Shown in pieces: positions 1-6,566 of a stretch of DNA of 64,000 nt. Both the position numbers and the translations under genes were made by a program. How positions within the stretch are numbered: the first letter of the stretch is position 1; every line of letters starts with the position of its first letter. The stretch comes from a virus. The stretch is from positions 1 through 64,000 of the IMG/VR virus record IMGVR_UViG_3300045921_000463; one strand, 5' to 3'. Below the pieces are notes generated by a model, which did not search any database, had not been told where the DNA came from, and saw nothing but the letters and a program-made list of their open reading frames with translations.

Positions 1-88
1 GGGGTGGGGGGTCTATGTGAGGGGGGTGGGGGGTCTATGTGAGGGGGGTGGGGGGTCTATGTGAGGGGGGTGGGGGGTCTATGTGAGG
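1..88. repeat. G-rich 22-bp tandem repeat, 4 perfect copies
   Basis: Four perfect head-to-tail copies of a 22-base unit, GGGGTGGGGGGTCTATGTGA followed by GG, occupy 1-22, 23-44, 45-66 and 67-88. The array starts at the first base, so it may continue to the left or mark a contig end. The runs of 4 and 6 G on the plus strand could form G-quadruplexes. No gene overlaps it. It could be a genome-end repeat or an assembly boundary artefact; the sequence alone does not decide. Confidence 0.95.
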
Positions 89-637
89 TCTATAGGGGCT
101 ATAGGCGAAGTCTGAGGGACTATGAGGGTGAGCCGCGATTGATAAGCCGCGTTATACCTTTGTTATAAGAGAAAAAGCCTTTTAGATCAATGACTTAGAT
201 TTATACTTAACAGATTGTATGATGATTTTGGGATAAACAGGCCGAGATTTGACGTATCTGGTAATGTTTCTTGTAGTTCTGGGCGGTAGAATTGAATCCC
301 GTTACAAGAACTTATGGTGATTTTTGTTGAATACTTCATGCACTGCAAAATTTGCAACTTTTTGATAGTCAGTTCATTTTATGTATTTCATTGTATGAGA
401 GATATGTTGGGGTGAGCCGCGATTGACAAGATCGAGTGTTTTACACGAGATACACGAGATACCTGTTGATCGAGTGTTTTACACGAGATAGCTGATCGAG
501 TGTTCGTATGTGAGCCGCGACATGATTTGGCTTGGTAGACGCTGTGAGTTACTCGCTGAGACTTTTTGTGAAGTAGCGTGTAGGGTGGTATGGGGAGCCG
601 CGAAAAAACTTTGTATGAGGCTTGTAGACAGCCGCGA
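89..637. other. Gene-free repeat-rich leader region
   Basis: No reading frame here has both a plausible ribosome-binding site and protein-like composition. The region is AT-rich around 170-400 and carries dispersed GAGCCGCGA motifs and a 23-bp direct repeat, listed separately. GTTATA occurs twice at 151-167 as a direct rather than inverted pair. No convincing promoter or terminator was found. Confidence 0.7.
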
Positions 638-638
638 T
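127..638. repeat. Dispersed GAGCCGCGA motif
   Basis: The string AGCCGCGA recurs five times in about 510 bases: within 127-142 and 411-426 (where a longer match GGTGAGCCGCGATTGA is shared), and near 512-520, 595-602 and 630-638. The copies share an orientation and have irregular spacing. They may be protein-binding sites or remnants of a decayed longer repeat. GCCGCG also occurs within coding sequence elsewhere, so part of the enrichment may reflect general composition. Confidence 0.6.
430..504. repeat. 23-bp direct repeat, two full copies and one partial (iteron-like)
   Basis: GATCGAGTGTTTTACACGAG plus ATA occurs at 430-452 and again at 468-490. A third, truncated copy (GATCGAGTGTT) lies at 494-504, and an extra TACACGAGATA sits between the first two. 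Each full copy contains GTGTTTTACAC, a short inverted repeat. Closely spaced direct repeats of this size resemble iterons or regulator sites. No adjacent initiator gene supports an origin here, so the role is open. Confidence 0.8.
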
Positions 639-820
639 TAGCTGTCGTTCTCGTAGCTATCGACAACTTTCAGATGTGCTCGATAGCCATCGTGGTCACA
701 TGAAATCTGGACTATAAGCAATTTTTTGTCAGGTTTGTTGAAATACTCTGTTTCCTTATTCTCGATTTTTTCAAGCAAACCTTGTTTGGTTTTGTCAAAC
801 AAGATGATATGTTTACTCAT
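638..820 (-). CDS. Small hypothetical protein (60 aa)
   Basis: A 60-residue soluble protein starting MSKHIILFDKTKQ, with charged Lys/Glu-rich central residues. I do not recognise a family. The ATG at 820 has a purine-rich stretch (GAGAGGG) about 8-10 bases upstream. It is the last gene of the minus-strand accessory block: downstream there are only repeats. The short gap to the next upstream gene (834) suggests co-transcription. Confidence 0.6.
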   Translation of the reverse strand: MSKHIILFDKTKQGLLEKIENKETEYFNKPDKKLLIVQISCDHDGYRAHLKVVDSYENDS

Positions 821-833
821 TTTTGGTGCCCTC

Positions 834-1109
834 TCACATATGGCAACGAAGTTGTGTCTTGGAGAACGAGAACCAAAGAGCTACGCCGTCAGTCGTCGTA
901 ATGTGACCAAGTGCTGATTCAGCTTTTGGGTATTTCACCTTGATGGTATTATGAACAAGCCGCAGAACTGTCGGTATCTCGCTCGAATCCCAATCTTGCG
1001 GAAAGTCGGAGTCGTTGACATGCCCCTGCGGAAATACGTCGAATTCTACGACGCAAGCCTTGGCGCTGTCATTCGATTTGGTTCTCACAGTAACCAGACT
1101 GGCGTTCAT
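834..1109 (-). CDS. Hypothetical protein (91 aa)
   Basis: The frame is open further upstream, but ATG at 1109 is preferred because AGGAG lies about 8 bases before it and a longer form would overlap the neighbouring gene by over 130 bases. The product begins MNASLVTVRTKSND and has a hydrophilic, mixed alpha/beta composition with no membrane segment. No family recognised. It belongs to the run of small phage genes from 0.6 to 13 kb. Confidence 0.65.
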   Translation of the reverse strand: MNASLVTVRTKSNDSAKACVVEFDVFPQGHVNDSDFPQDWDSSEIPTVLRLVHNTIKVKYPKAESALGHITTTDGVALWFSFSKTQLRCHM

Positions 1110-1153
1110 TGGTCGGCTCCTGTCAATACGGGTCAATACGGGCGTTGCGGGGG

Positions 1154-1432
1154 TCAGGCATTGACGTATTTCTCGTAGCGGTCGTGATCCTGTTGCGACC
1201 AGCCGCACATCCACCCGCCGTGGCACAGGTCCATGAGAGGTTGCGTGCGGAGATTCACAAGATCCGTAAGCGTGTCGTATTCCCGACATTTCGCCTCGAA
1301 CTCGTCTTTGGGGACGTTGTAGACGTAAACGCCATCCGCTCCGCTGAACTCGGGCGCAATGTCGGGAACAAACCGAACCGCATCATCCATGTAGGCTTCA
1401 AGGTCCGCGATTTTTTCGTGCAGGCTGGTCAT
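1154..1432 (-). CDS. Hypothetical protein (92 aa), Cys/His-containing
   Basis: A 92-residue acidic protein starting MTSLHEKIADLEAY. Its C-terminal half has Cys and His residues (CREYD, then DLCHGGWMCGW) that could bind metal, but spacing does not match a standard zinc finger. A GGGGT purine stretch precedes the ATG at 1432. A degenerate copy of the dispersed palindrome (around 1461-1480) lies in its leader. Confidence 0.6.
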   Translation of the reverse strand: MTSLHEKIADLEAYMDDAVRFVPDIAPEFSGADGVYVYNVPKDEFEAKCREYDTLTDLVNLRTQPLMDLCHGGWMCGWSQQDHDRYEKYVNA

Positions 1433-1509
1433 GGTATACCCCGATTAGCAGGTGGTTTCGCTGTAATCCGGTTATAGCAGGAATACTCCTGTGAGGCTAT
1501 AAGAATCCG

Positions 1510-1755
1510 TCAGTCAGCATCGGCGGATTCGCCCACTTCCATCCATCCGGGAAACGGTTCGTCACGAGACTTGAGGGGAGTGGTAGTGACCCCTTTGTTG
1601 TTTCTGAAAGCCCAGAAACAGTGTTTGCCGAGCCAAACGCGAGTGTTATGGTCGTTATGGTCTACGACCTTGCGCTGTTCGATTTCGCCAGTCTCGGCGT
1701 TATGAGTCGTGACAGCCAGATACAAGGGGGCGAGAGGGGGATTGGCGTCTTTCAT
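1510..1755 (-). CDS. Hypothetical protein (81 aa)
   Basis: Starts at ATG 1755 with AGGAAA about 8 bases upstream. The 81 residues include several Trp and Asp/His residues (VVDHNDHNTRVWLGKHCFWAF) and an acidic end. No family recognised. Its codon usage and ribosome-binding site resemble those of its neighbours, which supports a real gene. Confidence 0.6.
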   Translation of the reverse strand: MKDANPPLAPLYLAVTTHNAETGEIEQRKVVDHNDHNTRVWLGKHCFWAFRNNKGVTTTPLKSRDEPFPGWMEVGESADAD

Positions 1756-1807
1756 GGTGGTTTCCTGATGGTCGGTTGGTCTTGACGGTGAAGTACAGGT
1801 GAGCTTT

Positions 1808-2203
1808 TCAACGCTCCACGGTGAAGCTGAGAATTGTCAGAATTGCGTCTTTCCAATCAAATATCTTTACATACTTTGCGTTCATGGGAGCCAGTTTGCG
1901 AACCTCGTCAAGAATTGCATCCGAAGACGCAGGCTCTTGGAACCAGTGAAACTCGTCCTTTCCGACTTCTACAAGTCCGTTCCGCTGAATTATATCAGCA
2001 TCGTCGGGTTCCGGTTCTCGTAGAAAAACGAACAATACAACCTGTTGCGGAAATGGCATCGGAGTGCGACGATAGTGGCTAATCAGATTGTTAGCCGCGA
2101 ATCGCACATCGTCAGAGTATGTGGACGATGCGTAGAAATTGCATTTCAGCACACTGCTGAGTGGCATGTGGAGAGATTCATAGCTGCTGATTAGCAGATT
2201 CAT
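1808..2203 (-). CDS. Hypothetical protein (131 aa)
   Basis: The start at 2203 is chosen over a longer open frame because AGGAGT lies just upstream and the ATG overlaps the stop of the preceding gene as ATGA, the usual coupling here. The product begins MNLLISSYESLHMPL and contains a strongly hydrophobic strand (QQVVLFVFL) followed by an acidic PEPDDAD segment. No family recognised. Confidence 0.65.
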   Translation of the reverse strand: MNLLISSYESLHMPLSSVLKCNFYASSTYSDDVRFAANNLISHYRRTPMPFPQQVVLFVFLREPEPDDADIIQRNGLVEVGKDEFHWFQEPASSDAILDEVRKLAPMNAKYVKIFDWKDAILTILSFTVER

Positions 2204-2460
2204 TGAGCAGACTCCTGTTGACGGGAAAGAAAATTGGCATACTTTGCATGAGCCGAGACACAGCCCTCGCGGCTTTCCTCGAACTTTGAAATGATACCTT
2301 CTGCATGAAGCATCATACGACGATAAAATTGCGTATCGCTCATTTGCAGACACACGTTCGTATTCAAGCCGATGTGCATCTTTACATCTTCGATGGTTAT
2401 GCTGCACAGCTTGTTGTCGATGATGAGGAACGGACCAGTGATCATTTCCACAATGCGCAT
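2200..2460 (-). CDS. C-terminal part of a frameshifted gene
   Basis: This frame encodes 86 residues from ATG 2460, but that start lacks a good ribosome-binding site, and the frame stays protein-like for about 18 codons further upstream (reading GIGRITTGNYKKFYTR). The upstream 61-residue frame (2442-2627), which has a proper start, loses protein character at the same place. The two probably form one protein of about 142 residues split by a one-base shift at the CCC run at 2506-2508. Function unknown. Confidence 0.55.
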   Translation of the reverse strand: MRIVEMITGPFLIIDNKLCSITIEDVKMHIGLNTNVCLQMSDTQFYRRMMLHAEGIISKFEESREGCVSAHAKYANFLSRQQESAQ

Positions 2461-2627
2461 CCGCGTATAGAACTTCTTGTAGTTGCCCGTGGTGATACGC
2501 CCAATCCCACCAACGAGGTTGCGCTGATGATCGCGTTGGTCACAGGATGCCAGTTACGCTCGTTGGCAGGATCGACAGTGACGTTGGTGTGGTCCTTGAT
2601 GTTGGCAACACTGAAATTGAGCGACAT
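2442..2627 (-). CDS. N-terminal part of a frameshifted gene
   Basis: Starts at ATG 2627 with GGAGC about 8 bases upstream and reads MSLNFSVANIKDHTNVTVDP. After codon 40 or so the reading becomes Thr/Ser/Arg-rich and stops, while the -1 frame continues naturally into the 2200-2460 reading. One extra G in the minus-strand GGG at 2508-2506 would join them. A sequencing error is the simplest cause; a true mutation or recoding is possible. Confidence 0.55.
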   Translation of the reverse strand: MSLNFSVANIKDHTNVTVDPANERNWHPVTNAIISATSLVGLGVSPRATTRSSIRGCALWK

Positions 2628-2736
2628 GCTGGTGCTCCATGGAAGTGTATGCGAAGGTTTATGTATTGTGGCACGAGAACATTAGTTTGGCAACCGGCTG
2701 TTACTTGTCTATTGATTTTTAAGAGCAGCCTAAAGA

Positions 2737-2937
2737 CTAAAGATGAAAAATCAACAAGAAACAAGTAACGCCAACAAGACAGAACAACAGGGCTATAACG
2801 GTTATAACGACTGGTTTGCGGCGATATTGATGTTCGTCGGTTCCTTGTGACATTGCAATAATATCATTAATCATCGCGCTGCGAGCGGCATCAACGGCAT
2901 TCTTGAGGTTTTTTGGTGGAGTATGCGGGCTGGTCAT
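2737..2937 (-). CDS. Small C-tail-anchored membrane protein (66 aa)
   Basis: The first 40 residues are polar (start MTSPHTPPKNLKNAVDAA). Residues about 43-64 form one hydrophobic helix (VVITVIALLFCLVGVTCFLL) ending three residues from the C-terminus, preceded by RRK, which suggests an N-in tail anchor. The ribosome-binding site at the ATG 2937 is weak, and the gene lies 18 bases after the stop of the upstream gene, so coupled translation is likely. Function unknown. Confidence 0.6.
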   Translation of the reverse strand: MTSPHTPPKNLKNAVDAARSAMINDIIAMSQGTDEHQYRRKPVVITVIALLFCLVGVTCFLLIFHL

Positions 2938-2955
2938 TTCAGAAACACCGTTACT

Positions 2956-3399
2956 TTACAGGTTTTTGTTCTTGCCAATGGCGGCAAGGGCGTTGGCGAA
3001 ATGTTGCAGAAGCCGCTGCCAGATGTCTGGTCGCTTTGCCGCTGCTGGTCCGTTGTGGAAATCTATCATCCTGTTACCGGCTTCCACCAACGCTTGCACC
3101 CTCAGATCATCTAGGGGATCGGGCGCCGCGACGGACTTAAGGGCGGCCTCAGCAGCTTCGGCGCGGGCGAACAGCGCATCTATGTCGCTCTCCTTGTAGA
3201 ACGATCCGCTTCTCAATTCCGTTTCCAACTCCTGCACTTTGGCGCGAAGGGCGCCTGCGATGTGGGGCTCACATCGCAGGCGGGCCAGTTCGGCTTCCAA
3301 CTCGGCTATGCGGGCCTCGTATTCAGCGCGAATACGGGCGATCTGTGCAGGCCATGAAATATCGGAATCTTCGACCAGCGGGCTGTCAAGGTCAGTCAC
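2956..3399 (-). CDS. Coiled-coil hypothetical protein (147 aa)
   Basis: Starts at GTG 3399 with a clean AAGGAG seven bases upstream. Residues about 20-70 are a heptad-rich coiled coil (IARIRAEYEARIAELEAELARL). The rest is Ala-rich helix ending in AAIGKNKNL. Small coiled-coil proteins of this kind are common in phage accessory regions without an assigned role. Confidence 0.7.
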   Translation of the reverse strand: MTDLDSPLVEDSDISWPAQIARIRAEYEARIAELEAELARLRCEPHIAGALRAKVQELETELRSGSFYKESDIDALFARAEAAEAALKSVAAPDPLDDLRVQALVEAGNRMIDFHNGPAAAKRPDIWQRLLQHFANALAAIGKNKNL

Positions 3400-3485
3400 G
3401 GCATAACTCCTTCATTAAGCGCGGCATGTGCCAGAGCGTTGATCATGTGACTCGCGACAAGGCAGGTCAGGGCGGTGGCGGCGGG

Positions 3486-3893
3486 TCACGGCTGGCCCTT
3501 CCTGTTCAAGATGATTTCATTGGGAATCGGTTCCATCCTGTCGCGAATCATTCGCACCTTGTCGGCAGGAACCCCGTGAACATTCTGCCACAACCCATTG
3601 CAACGGTAAATGCGGGCACTAGGCCAGCGGTGCAGGTAGGATTTGATTTCCCAATAACGCGAGAAAGTATTCGCCACGACAAAGGGAATGCCCGCCTTGG
3701 ACGCGGCTTCTGCACGCCAAAGACAATGCTTGTGAGCATCTTCCAGCTTGGTGGGATCGAACAGATAGTGCTCACCGACCATGAAATAGTCATCCGCCTC
3801 GATCAGCACGTGATCGGGAAACATGTGACGTGCAGCGGTGCTCTTGCCCGATCCGGGCGGGCCGCGAAACAAGATGGGAGTGGTGTAATTCAT
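3486..3893 (-). CDS. P-loop ATPase / polynucleotide kinase-like protein
   Basis: Begins at ATG 3893 (GAGGA ribosome-binding site); a longer frame would run into the tRNA gene. Walker A is GPPGSGKST at residues 11-19, followed after about 15 residues by the strand LIEADDYF, the acidic motif seen in small nucleotide and polynucleotide kinases and in the N4BP2-type ATPase family. At 135 residues it is about the size of a single kinase core. The later segment FVVANTFSRYWEI fits the third strand. Substrate cannot be told; nucleic-acid end repair or nucleotide phosphorylation is likely. Confidence 0.75.
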   Translation of the reverse strand: MNYTTPILFRGPPGSGKSTAARHMFPDHVLIEADDYFMVGEHYLFDPTKLEDAHKHCLWRAEAASKAGIPFVVANTFSRYWEIKSYLHRWPSARIYRCNGLWQNVHGVPADKVRMIRDRMEPIPNEIILNRKGQP

Positions 3894-3914
3894 GGCGTCC
3901 TCGTCTTGTGGTAG

Positions 3915-3989
3915 TGGTCTGCCCGAAGGGATTCGAACCCCCAACCAAACCGTTATGAGCGGTCAGCTCTACCGTTGAGCTACGGGCAG
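3915..3989 (-). tRNA. trnM(cau): tRNA with CAU anticodon (elongator Met, or Ile-2 reading AUA)
   Basis: Folds fully on the minus strand: 7-bp acceptor CTGCCCG/CGGGCAG, D stem GCTC/GAGC, anticodon stem GACCG/CGGTT around loop CTCATAA, T arm with TTCGAAT, discriminator A and an encoded CCA at 3915-3917. The first acceptor pair is C-G, so it is not an initiator tRNA, which normally has an unpaired first position. CAU could be read as Met, or as Ile for AUA if lysidine-modified. It lies between two protein genes and is probably processed from their shared transcript. Confidence 0.93.
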
Positions 3990-4004
3990 TCTGATGGTGT
4001 AGTT

Positions 4005-4328
4005 CTAGTCCGTGCCTTTTTTGCCTGCCACAATTCTATCCAGAAAGCTTTTTGCTTCCTTTGCTACATCGCTTTCGTAAATCGAAACCATAGGTTCGCC
4101 AAGCGGATTCAACAATTTCATGGAAGCCGTCGGGGCGATGAAAAGCGGAGTCAACATGAGATTTTCGCCGAGTTCATTGACCACAATTATTGCCACGCTT
4201 TGTTCCCCATTGACATAAACGGGCATGATACCGAAATTGCTGTACATACCGGATTTCAGCGCAAGAAAATGCGCAACGCTTTCTTCGAAATTCACAAGTT
4301 CCGTTGGTTTTTTCATTTCCTCAGGCAT
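4005..4328 (-). CDS. Hypothetical protein (107 aa)
   Basis: Starts at ATG 4328 with a perfect AAGGAG 7 bases upstream. The product begins MPEEMKKPTELVNF and contains a hydrophobic strand (SVAIIVVNEL) and a second beta-rich stretch (LMLTPLFIAP), then a Lys-rich tail. No family recognised. A promoter candidate overlapping the dispersed palindrome lies just upstream (4358-4386), and tRNA(CAU) follows 15 bases after the stop. Confidence 0.7.
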   Translation of the reverse strand: MPEEMKKPTELVNFEESVAHFLALKSGMYSNFGIMPVYVNGEQSVAIIVVNELGENLMLTPLFIAPTASMKLLNPLGEPMVSIYESDVAKEAKSFLDRIVAGKKGTD

Positions 4329-4357
4329 GTGCGCTCCTTTTTCGCGCTGTATAACCC

Positions 4358-4386
4358 GTTATAGCATAGGTACCAGATTCGGACAA
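4358..4386 (-). promoter_or_regulatory. Candidate sigma70-type promoter overlapping a TATAAC palindrome
   Basis: On the minus strand TTGTCC (4386-4381) and TATAAC (4363-4358) are separated by exactly 17 bases, and the -10 element is one half of the palindrome TATAACCCGTTATA at 4350-4363. It would drive the 4005-4328 gene with a leader of about 20 bases. The overlap would allow control by a palindrome-binding protein. Confidence 0.5.
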
Positions 4387-4404
4387 TATGATAATACTGT
4401 ACAG

Positions 4405-4848
4405 TCATATGTTCCCCAGATCGGTAATAACACCGCAAAGTTTTTTCTTGTCTGTAATTTCAACAAGAAGGATTCGGATAATCCTGTCCCTGTAGAAGTG
4501 CAGATAGCTTGATACCGCCCTCGCGCACGTGTCTGACTGCCGCCAGTAAAAAACCTGCACTTCGTTAACAGCTACTATAACTAGCGCCTTCTGGTTTTCG
4601 CAGAGTGTTTTCAGCGTATTGAAAACTTTGTCGAACATGGACGAATCGCAATCTGCCATATCAATTCTCGTGGAACTGTAAATCTTTTCCAAACATCTTG
4701 GAAGGTTGCGTCTCAAACTCACGGGCAACGCGATTTCTTCGGTTGCAGCTTCGATCTTGCTGATCAATCTGTAAAAACTAGGGCTCTGCTCTATGGCAAA
4801 ATCATGTCTGCGAGCATTGACAGACCTTGATTTTGGGCGTTCTTGCAT
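4405..4848 (-). CDS. Hypothetical protein (147 aa)
   Basis: Start placed at ATG 4848, which has AAAGGA about 7 bases upstream; a longer frame to 4920 has no such site. The product starts MQERPKSRSVNARRHDFA, with a basic N-terminal 20 residues and a helical remainder (LVIVAVNEVQVFYW near the middle). No recognised family. A strong promoter sits about 190 bases upstream (5037-5065), leaving a long untranslated leader. Confidence 0.65.
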   Translation of the reverse strand: MQERPKSRSVNARRHDFAIEQSPSFYRLISKIEAATEEIALPVSLRRNLPRCLEKIYSSTRIDMADCDSSMFDKVFNTLKTLCENQKALVIVAVNEVQVFYWRQSDTCARAVSSYLHFYRDRIIRILLVEITDKKKLCGVITDLGNI

Positions 4849-5036
4849 AACGGTTTCCTTTCGTGACGAGTTCGAGAAGAGCGTTTCTTTTGGCAGGCTT
4901 GCAGGCTCGATGAGTGACACGTAGAAAACTTTGAAGGGTATTGGATATGGTGAGATAGCCGGTATCGTTTTCGTCTTTGCAGGAAGGCTTTTATTGACGT
5001 TTGCAACAGTGCTGGTTTTTTATCTTACCCGAGACC

Positions 5037-5065
5037 ATACAACCATAAAAAACGAAAGATGTCAA
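5037..5065 (-). promoter_or_regulatory. Candidate sigma70 promoter
   Basis: Minus-strand TTGACA (5065-5060), a 17-base spacer, then TTGTAT (5042-5037). It lies downstream of the stop of the 5104-5319 gene and points toward the 4405-4848 gene. The leader from the predicted start site to ATG 4848 is about 180 bases and contains no convincing gene. Confidence 0.65.
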
Positions 5066-5103
5066 TACCTTACAACAAGCCATATTGTGGCAGATGCCAG
5101 ATG

Positions 5104-5319
5104 CTACTCTGTCACCGAATGCACAAAGGAGTAGAGGGCTTCCATGTCGTTATCTGCCAGCGCAAGGTCTGTCAGATACAAAACACAGAGCGGTCTGCGG
5201 GATTCGGGCAGCTTGTGGAAGGCGAGCCGCGCATCCAACTTGTTACCCATTCTGTAGTTGTACCAGACTTGGCTGGCAATGTCGGCTACAGCCATACGGA
5301 CATTCTTGTTCATTTCCAC
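5104..5319 (-). CDS. Hypothetical protein (71 aa)
   Basis: Starts at ATG 5319 (GGGAG about 8 bases upstream), overlapping the end of the previous gene by 10 bases. The product begins MEMNKNVRMAVADIA and is mostly helical with a Leu-rich segment (CVLYLTDLALADNDM). No family recognised. Translationally coupled to the DUF3846-like gene upstream. Confidence 0.6.
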   Translation of the reverse strand: MEMNKNVRMAVADIASQVWYNYRMGNKLDARLAFHKLPESRRPLCVLYLTDLALADNDMEALYSFVHSVTE

Positions 5320-5831
5320 GCTCCCTTGTCACTCCACGTTTTGTTGTTTAGCCAAAACCGAACGGCATCGCCGGATGTCAACTCGAAACAATCGGGGTTC
5401 CTGTAGTTGAAGATCGCATTGTCAGACGCCAGCATTACGTTTCTGCGCAGCCATTCCAGTGTGGTCTTGCGCGGCGCGCACGAATTGCCGTGTCTGGTGG
5501 TTCCAAGAACAAGGCCCTTGCCAGCTAGCGGTTGCGGGTAGCCGCGCAGCAGAAACCACGTGTTCCTTGTATTGAACAAGCCCTCGTCGTCAACGAATAT
5601 GTCATCGTCTTTCAGCTTCGGATCGACGTATCCGACGGGAACCATGGTTACGCAACTCACTGTGTGCACGTTCGGCTCTGTCAAAGCCGCGTAGTAGCCT
5701 TGAAGATTATTCATGATCCAGACTTCCCGGACAGCTTGTTCGTAAACGTCTGCCATGGACGATGAAGCATCTTCGAAATGGCGTCGAATGGCATACGGGT
5801 CGATCAGGAAAGCATTAATAGGCTTGGTCAT
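5310..5831 (-). CDS. DUF3846-like phage protein (173 aa)
   Basis: The N-terminus (MTKPINAFLIDPYAI) and the central block DDDIFVDDEGLFN followed by GYPQPLAGKGLVLG resemble the pattern I associate with DUF3846 proteins, found widely in phages and of unknown function. GGAGG precedes the ATG at 5831, which overlaps the stop of the upstream gene as TAATG. No catalytic motif is visible. The family call is from memory of the motif pattern. Confidence 0.6.
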   Translation of the reverse strand: MTKPINAFLIDPYAIRRHFEDASSSMADVYEQAVREVWIMNNLQGYYAALTEPNVHTVSCVTMVPVGYVDPKLKDDDIFVDDEGLFNTRNTWFLLRGYPQPLAGKGLVLGTTRHGNSCAPRKTTLEWLRRNVMLASDNAIFNYRNPDCFELTSGDAVRFWLNNKTWSDKGAWK

Positions 5832-6199
5832 TAGGCAACCTCCCCCCTGTAGCTTTCCAGCGAGGCTGGAACGTTGTCAGGATGAACATAGATGGACATT
5901 AGCGCCGGTTTGCCGCGAAATGTTCCTGTTTGCGCGATAGCCACGCCCGGAATGAGAGCAACGCGGGCACCTTCGCGTTCGTTGAACATCTGGTGCACTC
6001 GGCAGGCTCCGGCAAGACTGACGTTACCGTTGCTCAGGTCGATGCCGTAGTAGACATTCTTGGTGCCGCCATCCCAGTTCAGGTTGTGCAGAAGCACACT
6101 TGTCGTGACGACGATGCTGACCTTTTTGCGGCGATAGCCGATCTGTGTCGCGATGCTGGCAACTTCGCTGGTAGGAATGTAGAACCTGTTGCGTGCCAT
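5831..6199 (-). CDS. Hypothetical protein (122 aa)
   Basis: Starts at ATG 6199 with GGAGGG about 5 bases upstream. Beta-rich sequence (VSIVVTTSVLLHN, NVYYGIDLSNGNVSL) with no membrane helix and no recognised motif. It is coupled to the DUF3846-like gene by a one-base TAATG overlap. The upstream gap holds a palindrome copy at 6273-6285. Confidence 0.6.
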   Translation of the reverse strand: MARNRFYIPTSEVASIATQIGYRRKKVSIVVTTSVLLHNLNWDGGTKNVYYGIDLSNGNVSLAGACRVHQMFNEREGARVALIPGVAIAQTGTFRGKPALMSIYVHPDNVPASLESYRGEVA

Positions 6200-6281
6200 T
6201 TTGCCCTCCGTATTTGGGTTACACAGTGGTTAGCAGCTTGTAGATGCCGCTAGTAGTGCTAGCTTAGCCGAAATAACATCG

Positions 6282-6566
6282 TTATAAAAGAAGATTTGCC
6301 AATACAATCACGGCAGTGACGATCCCTGCAACTACGAAAAAATAGAAAACATGCCATAGCACTCTCTGCGCTTGCTCGCCTATTTCAAAGCGATAAGTCT
6401 GTTGCCGCGCCTGCCCTTTCATTGCTTTTGCAATACGTTCGCGTTCGATCTGCCTGATGATACGAGTCACTTCCTGCTTGATGACTTGTGCGCGGATAGC
6501 CGTTAGTTCGGAAGCAGAGTTCTCCGGTGCAAAACTTCGATAGCTGTAGTCGTCTTTGTTGCTCAT
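6282..6566 (-). CDS. Small C-terminal membrane-anchored protein (94 aa)
   Basis: A polar, helical N-terminal 65 residues rich in Arg/Glu/Gln is followed by one hydrophobic helix at about residues 71-93 (VFYFFVVAGIVTAVIVLANLLL) that reaches the C-terminus. GAGGAGC lies upstream of ATG 6566, and the ATG overlaps the stop of the HerA-like gene as ATGA. It may anchor a complex with that ATPase, an inference from coupling only. Confidence 0.65.
   Translation of the reverse strand: MSNKDDYSYRSFAPENSASELTAIRAQVIKQEVTRIIRQIERERIAKAMKGQARQQTYRFEIGEQAQRVLWHVFYFFVVAGIVTAVIVLANLLL

Noticed and set aside
4791-5006. A 71-codon minus-strand frame upstream of the 147-residue gene
   Set aside because: It begins at TTG without a ribosome-binding site, overlaps the next gene out of frame and has a basic, low-quality composition.
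4931-5134. A 67-codon plus-strand frame with a hydrophobic segment
   Set aside because: It overlaps the minus-strand promoter leader and the gene at 5104; no ribosome-binding site, and no other gene is on this strand here.
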